From: an uncultured Bacilli bacterium
Lineage (GTDB): Bacteria; Bacillota_I; Bacilli_A; RF39; UBA660
Assembly: GCA_947630865.1 (NCBI GenBank)
Contig: CANRJE010000014.1
Span: 1 to 19,492, forward strand
Direction of reading: 5' to 3'
Length of the DNA: 19,492 bases
In this document: positions 16,056-19,492 of the stretch, in pieces
Position numbering within the stretch: the first letter of the stretch is position 1
Layout of the letters: the number at the start of each line of letters is the position of its first letter
Position numbers and translations under genes: made by a program
The notes under the pieces: model-generated
Told to the model about the DNA's origin: nothing
The model's input: the letters and a program-made list of their open reading frames with translations, nothing else
Database searches by the model: none

Positions 16056-16078
16056 AATAGAGATTTGGAGGATATCTT

Positions 16079-16378
16079 ATGGATTTAAAATTAACTAAAG
16101 AAGAAGTATTACATGTTCTTGATTTAGCAAGATTAGAAGCAACAGAAGAAGAAATAGCAAAGTATCAAATTGAATTAAAAAAAATGTTAGATGAATTAGA
16201 TAAAATTAAGGAATTAAATGATTTTGACGAAGAATTACTTATTGCACCTTGGGATAGGGAGGCTAATTTAAGAGAAAATGGCGAATTAAATATTGAAAAT
16301 GGTGATATTCTTTTAAATGTTCCAAGTAAAAAAGGCAATTTTATAAGTGTTGATGTTGAGGTGTTAAAAGATGAGTAA
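16079..16378 (+). CDS. gatC: Asp/Glu-tRNA amidotransferase subunit C
   Basis: Small stabilising subunit that wraps the GatA-GatB interface. The 99-aa length is normal. It opens with the family helix LTKEEVLHVLDLARLEATEEE and a second amphipathic helix (YQIELKKMLDELDKI), followed by the extended tail (LLNVPSKKGNFISVDVEVL) that corresponds to the usual NAPDREGGFFRVPKVL segment, here strongly diverged. GGAGG lies seven bases before ATG. Its 3' end overlaps gatA by eight bases (ATGAGTAA), so the subunits are translationally coupled. Confidence 0.93.
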   Translation: MDLKLTKEEVLHVLDLARLEATEEEIAKYQIELKKMLDELDKIKELNDFDEELLIAPWDREANLRENGELNIENGDILLNVPSKKGNFISVDVEVLKDE

Positions 16379-17816
16379 TTATTTAGATTTAAGTATTAAA
16401 GAAATTCATGAGTTATTGTTAAAAGGAAAAATTAAACCAATTGATTTAGTTAATGAATCTTTTAGAAAAATAGGAGATAACTATTTAAATGCTTTTATTA
16501 CTCTTGATAAAGAAGGTGCAATTAAGAAAGCTTTAGAACTTGAAAAAGAAAAGGTTCCTGAAGATAATTTATTATTTGGTATTCCTATTGCTATTAAAGA
16601 TAACATTATGGTTAAGGATTTAAAATGTACTTGTGCATCACATATGTTAGAAAATTTTGTTAGTATTTATGATGCAACTGTTATTGAATTAATTAAGAAT
16701 GCTAATATGATTATTATTGGTAAAACAAATATGGACGAATTTGCAATGGGTTCTACTAGTGAAACAAGTTATTTTAAAGCTCCAATTAATCCATGGAATA
16801 AAAATAAAGTTCCAGGAGGTTCATCAGGTGGTTCTGCTGTAGCCGTTGCTGCTTCATATACTCCATTTGCACTTGGAAGTGATACAGGAGGTTCCATTAG
16901 ACAGCCATCATCTTTTAATGGAATTGTTGGAATGAAGCCAACTTATGGAAGAGTATCACGTTTTGGTCTTGTTGCATTTGCTTCTAGTTTAGACCAAATA
17001 GGACCAATGACTAGAACAGTTTATGAAAATGCTCTTCTTTTAAATTTAATTGCTAAAAAAGATTCTAAAGATTTAACTAGTATAGAGACAAATGAAGATT
17101 TTACAAGACTAATAGGAAAAGATATTTCTAAGATGAAGATTGCTGTTCCAAAATATTATGTTTCAGAAGTTGTTTCTGATTCTGTTTTAAAAGTCTTTAA
17201 TGAAACTTTAGAAATATTAAAAAATAAAGGTTGTAAAATAGATTATGTTGATATAAAACATATTGATAAAGCTGTTATTTTATATCAGATAATCGCGATG
17301 GGAGAAGCTAGTAGTAATTTAGCAAGATTTGATGGTATAAGATATGGTTTATCTAAAAAAGAAAATACTCTTGAAGATTTGTATAAGAAAACAAGAAGTG
17401 AAGGATTTGGAAGAGAAGTTAAAAGAAGAATTATGGTTGGTTCTTATATTTTAAGTGGAGAAAATGCTAAGATTTATTACAATAAAGCTCTTGAAATTCG
17501 TGATGATTTAAAGAAAAACTTTGAAAAATTATTTTTGGATTATGATTTAGTTTTAGGTCCTACTAGTAGTAGAGTTGCTTATGATATTAATAATCAAAAT
17601 GATGATCCACTTCGGTCATTTATGGACGATATTTTAGTTTTTCATGCTAATATGGGGGGATTTCCTAGTATGTCAGTTCCTATGGGCTTTATTGATGGTT
17701 TACCAATTGGTATGCAGATTATGGGACCAAGATTAAGTGAGGCTAAAATTTATCAATTAGGAAGCTTTCTTGAAAATGCGCTAGATTTAGATTTAAAAGG
17801 AGGACATCATGAGTGA
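16371..17816 (+). CDS. gatA: Asp/Glu-tRNA amidotransferase subunit A
   Basis: Glutaminase subunit of GatCAB: releases ammonia from Gln for amidation of Glu-tRNA(Gln) and, where present, Asp-tRNA(Asn). The 481-aa protein is an amidase-signature enzyme with an intact Ser-cisSer-Lys triad: K76 in IPIAIKDN, S151 in PGGSSGGSA and S175 in GSDTGGSIRQPSSF, the same spacing as the characterised enzymes. TNMDEFAMGSTSE (119-131) and GMKPTYGRVSRFG (187-199) are further family landmarks. GAGGTG inside gatC (16358-16363) is its ribosome binding site. Its TGA overlaps gatB by eight bases (ATGAGTGA). Confidence 0.98.
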   Translation: MSNYLDLSIKEIHELLLKGKIKPIDLVNESFRKIGDNYLNAFITLDKEGAIKKALELEKEKVPEDNLLFGIPIAIKDNIMVKDLKCTCASHMLENFVSIYDATVIELIKNANMIIIGKTNMDEFAMGSTSETSYFKAPINPWNKNKVPGGSSGGSAVAVAASYTPFALGSDTGGSIRQPSSFNGIVGMKPTYGRVSRFGLVAFASSLDQIGPMTRTVYENALLLNLIAKKDSKDLTSIETNEDFTRLIGKDISKMKIAVPKYYVSEVVSDSVLKVFNETLEILKNKGCKIDYVDIKHIDKAVILYQIIAMGEASSNLARFDGIRYGLSKKENTLEDLYKKTRSEGFGREVKRRIMVGSYILSGENAKIYYNKALEIRDDLKKNFEKLFLDYDLVLGPTSSRVAYDINNQNDDPLRSFMDDILVFHANMGGFPSMSVPMGFIDGLPIGMQIMGPRLSEAKIYQLGSFLENALDLDLKGGHHE

Positions 17817-19227
17817 TTATCAAAAAACAATTGGAATTGAAGTTCATGTTGAATTAAAAACAAAAGAAAAACTTTTTTCTCCCTCTAGTAATTTATATGG
17901 TAATCTTGCTAATACAAACGTAAATGTCATTGATTTAGGTTATCCTGGAGTACTTCCAACTATGAATCATGAGGCTCTAGAATTAGCTATTAGAGCAGCT
18001 AGTGTTTTAAATTGTAAAATTAGACGAGTTATGCATTTTGATAGAAAAAATTATTTTTATCCAGATAATCCTAAAAATTTTCAAATAACTCAAGAGAGAA
18101 CTCCAATAGGATATGATGGTTATGTTGAAATCGATGATAATGGTGTTAAGAAAAAGATTGAGATACTTGAAATGCATATTGAGGAAGATACATGTAAAAG
18201 TATTCACTCTAAAGAAAGAACATTACTTGATTTTAATAGAGCAGGTGTTCCTTTAGTTGAAATTGTTACCAAACCATGTATTCATACTAGTCGAGAGGCA
18301 ACTTTATATCTTGAAAAACTTCGAGAATTACTTTTATATGCAAATGTTAGTGATTGTAAAATAGAAGAAGGTTCTATGCGATGTGATGCTAATATTTCAA
18401 TTTCAAAAACAGATACGTTAGGAACTAAAATTGAAATTAAAAATATTGGTTCTATAACTAATGTTGGTCTTGCTATTGACTATGAAGGAGTAAGGCAAGA
18501 AGAATTACTTGAACAAGGAACTAAATTAAAAGAAGAAACTAGAAGATATGATGCCAAACTTAATAAAACTATTTTAATGCGTGTAAAAGAAACAGGAAAT
18601 GACTATCGTTATTTTCCAGAACCAGATATTCCTTATATAGTTTTATCAGAAGAGGAAATAAAAGACGTTATTGAAAAAATTCCTGTTAGTGCTGATTTAA
18701 GACGTGAAAAATATTTAAAATCAGGAGTTAGTTCTTTAAATACTGAAAAAATTATTGCTAATAAAGATTTATCGGATTATTTAGAAACTTTAGGAGATAT
18801 TAATTATAAGATAGCATCCAATTTATTATTAGGAGATATAAGTGCATATTTAAATAAAAATAATGTTTCTATATTTGAAACAAAACTTACTAAAGAAAGA
18901 TTAGGAGAAGTTGTTAAAAAATTAGATGATGGAGTAATAAGTCATAAAAACTTTAAAGATATAATTGATGATGTAATGGAGAGCGATAAAGAAATTGATA
19001 CAATTTTAAAAGAAAAAGGTATTGAGAATGTAGTTGATAACAATTTAGTTATGGATATTATCAACAAAGTAATTTCAGAAAATGAAAAAGTTGTAGGAGA
19101 TTATTTAAATGGAAACGAACGTTCTTTAAAATTTTTAATGGGTATGGTTATGAAAGAAAGTAAAGGACGTGTTAATCCAAAAATTGCTAATGATTTATTA
19201 ATTGAGACATTAAATTCTAAAAAATAA
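17809..19227 (+). CDS. gatB: Asp/Glu-tRNA amidotransferase subunit B
   Basis: tRNA-binding and kinase/transamidase subunit: phosphorylates the misacylated Glu or Asp and attaches the ammonia channelled from GatA. 472 aa, normal length. Cradle-domain motifs: GIEVHVELKT (9-18, with E11/H13 at the active site), DLGYPGVLP (42-50), HFDRKNYFYPDNPKNFQITQ (76-95), MHIEEDT (122-128), DFNRAGVPLVEIVTKP (141-156), MRCDANIS and RYFPEPDIP. The helical/YqeY-like tail ends with MGMVMKESKGRVNPKIANDLL. AAAGGAGG at 17796-17803 precedes ATG. Last gene of the gat operon, with a terminator right behind. A gatCAB set suggests Gln-tRNA is made indirectly, but the rest of the genome would be needed to exclude GlnRS. 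Confidence 0.98.
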   Translation: MSDYQKTIGIEVHVELKTKEKLFSPSSNLYGNLANTNVNVIDLGYPGVLPTMNHEALELAIRAASVLNCKIRRVMHFDRKNYFYPDNPKNFQITQERTPIGYDGYVEIDDNGVKKKIEILEMHIEEDTCKSIHSKERTLLDFNRAGVPLVEIVTKPCIHTSREATLYLEKLRELLLYANVSDCKIEEGSMRCDANISISKTDTLGTKIEIKNIGSITNVGLAIDYEGVRQEELLEQGTKLKEETRRYDAKLNKTILMRVKETGNDYRYFPEPDIPYIVLSEEEIKDVIEKIPVSADLRREKYLKSGVSSLNTEKIIANKDLSDYLETLGDINYKIASNLLLGDISAYLNKNNVSIFETKLTKERLGEVVKKLDDGVISHKNFKDIIDDVMESDKEIDTILKEKGIENVVDNNLVMDIINKVISENEKVVGDYLNGNERSLKFLMGMVMKESKGRVNPKIANDLLIETLNSKK

Positions 19228-19232
19228 TTGTG

Positions 19233-19265
19233 AAGACTTTCAAAGAAAAATTTGAGAGTCTTTTT
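19233..19265 (+). terminator. Rho-independent terminator after gatB
   Basis: A 12-bp stem AAGACTTTCAAA / TTTGAGAGTCTT (19233-19244 with 19251-19262, one G-U pair), 6-nt loop GAAAAA, then T's. Confidence 0.88.
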
Positions 19266-19415
19266 AAATTTCTGATTTGTTTGTTAAAAAAATTTTTTTA
19301 GGAATTTACTTTAATTTTATATAAAAAACGATAAATTTGTTATAAAAATATAGGGTAATTTGGAATTTTATTTTCTTATTTTTATTAAAAAGTATTTTTT
19401 CTTTATTTTTGATTA

Positions 19416-19447
19416 CAAAATGTCAATTTACAAAATTTGACATTTTG
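19416..19447. promoter_or_regulatory. Perfect 11-bp inverted repeat, probable repressor operator
   Basis: CAAAATGTCAA (19416-19426) and TTGACATTTTG (19437-19447) are exact reverse complements separated by 10 bases. The right arm contains the TTGACA -35 of the promoter below, and no T-tract follows, so this is more likely a dimeric repressor site than a terminator. The 150 bases before it (19266-19415) hold only AT-rich sequence. Confidence 0.65.
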
Positions 19448-19465
19448 ATAAATATCGTTTATTAT
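19437..19465 (+). promoter_or_regulatory. Promoter reading out of the right edge
   Basis: Consensus TTGACA (19437-19442), exactly 17 bases, then TATTAT (19460-19465). The window ends with GAAAGG, which would serve as ribosome binding site for a gene starting just outside. Confidence 0.7.
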
Positions 19466-19492
19466 GTTTTTATTAACTGGTTAATAGAAAGG

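Noticed and set aside
19338..19346. TG-T-TATAAA as a second promoter after gatB
   Set aside because: No -35, no downstream start codon with a ribosome binding site, and such strings are expected in this AT-rich stretch.

Overview
The window comes from a very AT-rich, low-GC Gram-positive-type bacterium. Support for this is the strong AGGAGG/GGTGA ribosome binding sites, sigma-A-like promoters (often with an extended -10), a CIRCE heat-shock operator, GatCAB, Sua5 with its second domain, endonuclease-type MutL and a large MBG/MucBP-type surface protein. TGA is a genuine stop here (sua5, the 231-aa gene, gatA) and tryptophan is TGG, so the Mycoplasma code is not used. I would guess an uncultured gut Bacilli/Mollicutes-like lineage (RF39, Erysipelotrichia or similar), but the taxonomy is inference.

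Layout. (1) 1-3531: the 3' part of a large extracellular repeat protein, cut off at its N-terminus by the window edge. (2) 3632-6519: a tight run tgt-sua5-recX (queuosine insertion in tRNA, t6A precursor synthesis, RecA regulator). (3) 6590-9941: mutL, an unrecognised 231-aa gene and miaA, with a 4-bp overlap between the last two. (4) 10019-11719: an unrecognised 566-aa protein with an internal duplication. (5) 11788-14137: a heat-shock unit, CIRCE operator/promoter then htpG and hsp20. (6) 14247-14960, minus strand: an HD-domain hydrolase convergent with hsp20. (7) 15133-15990: a five-helix membrane protein of unknown role. (8) 16079-19227: gatC-gatA-gatB, joined by two 8-bp overlaps. (9) 19266-19492: no gene seen, but a perfect inverted repeat whose right arm contains the -35 of a promoter reading out of the window.

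Functionally, the core is translation fidelity: three tRNA modification enzymes (Tgt at position 34, Sua5 and MiaA at position 37) plus the tRNA-dependent amidotransferase. Beside these are DNA maintenance (RecX, MutL) and protein folding (HtpG, Hsp20). Nearly every transcription unit ends in a recognisable hairpin and poly-T terminator, and the next promoter often starts within a few bases. Nothing here is clearly a new defence or mobile system. The most interesting items are the tandem HrcA half-site over the htpG promoter, the modular surface protein with cysteine-bounded repeats and a shift in codon style, the duplicated 566-aa orphan, and the operator-promoter at the right edge.
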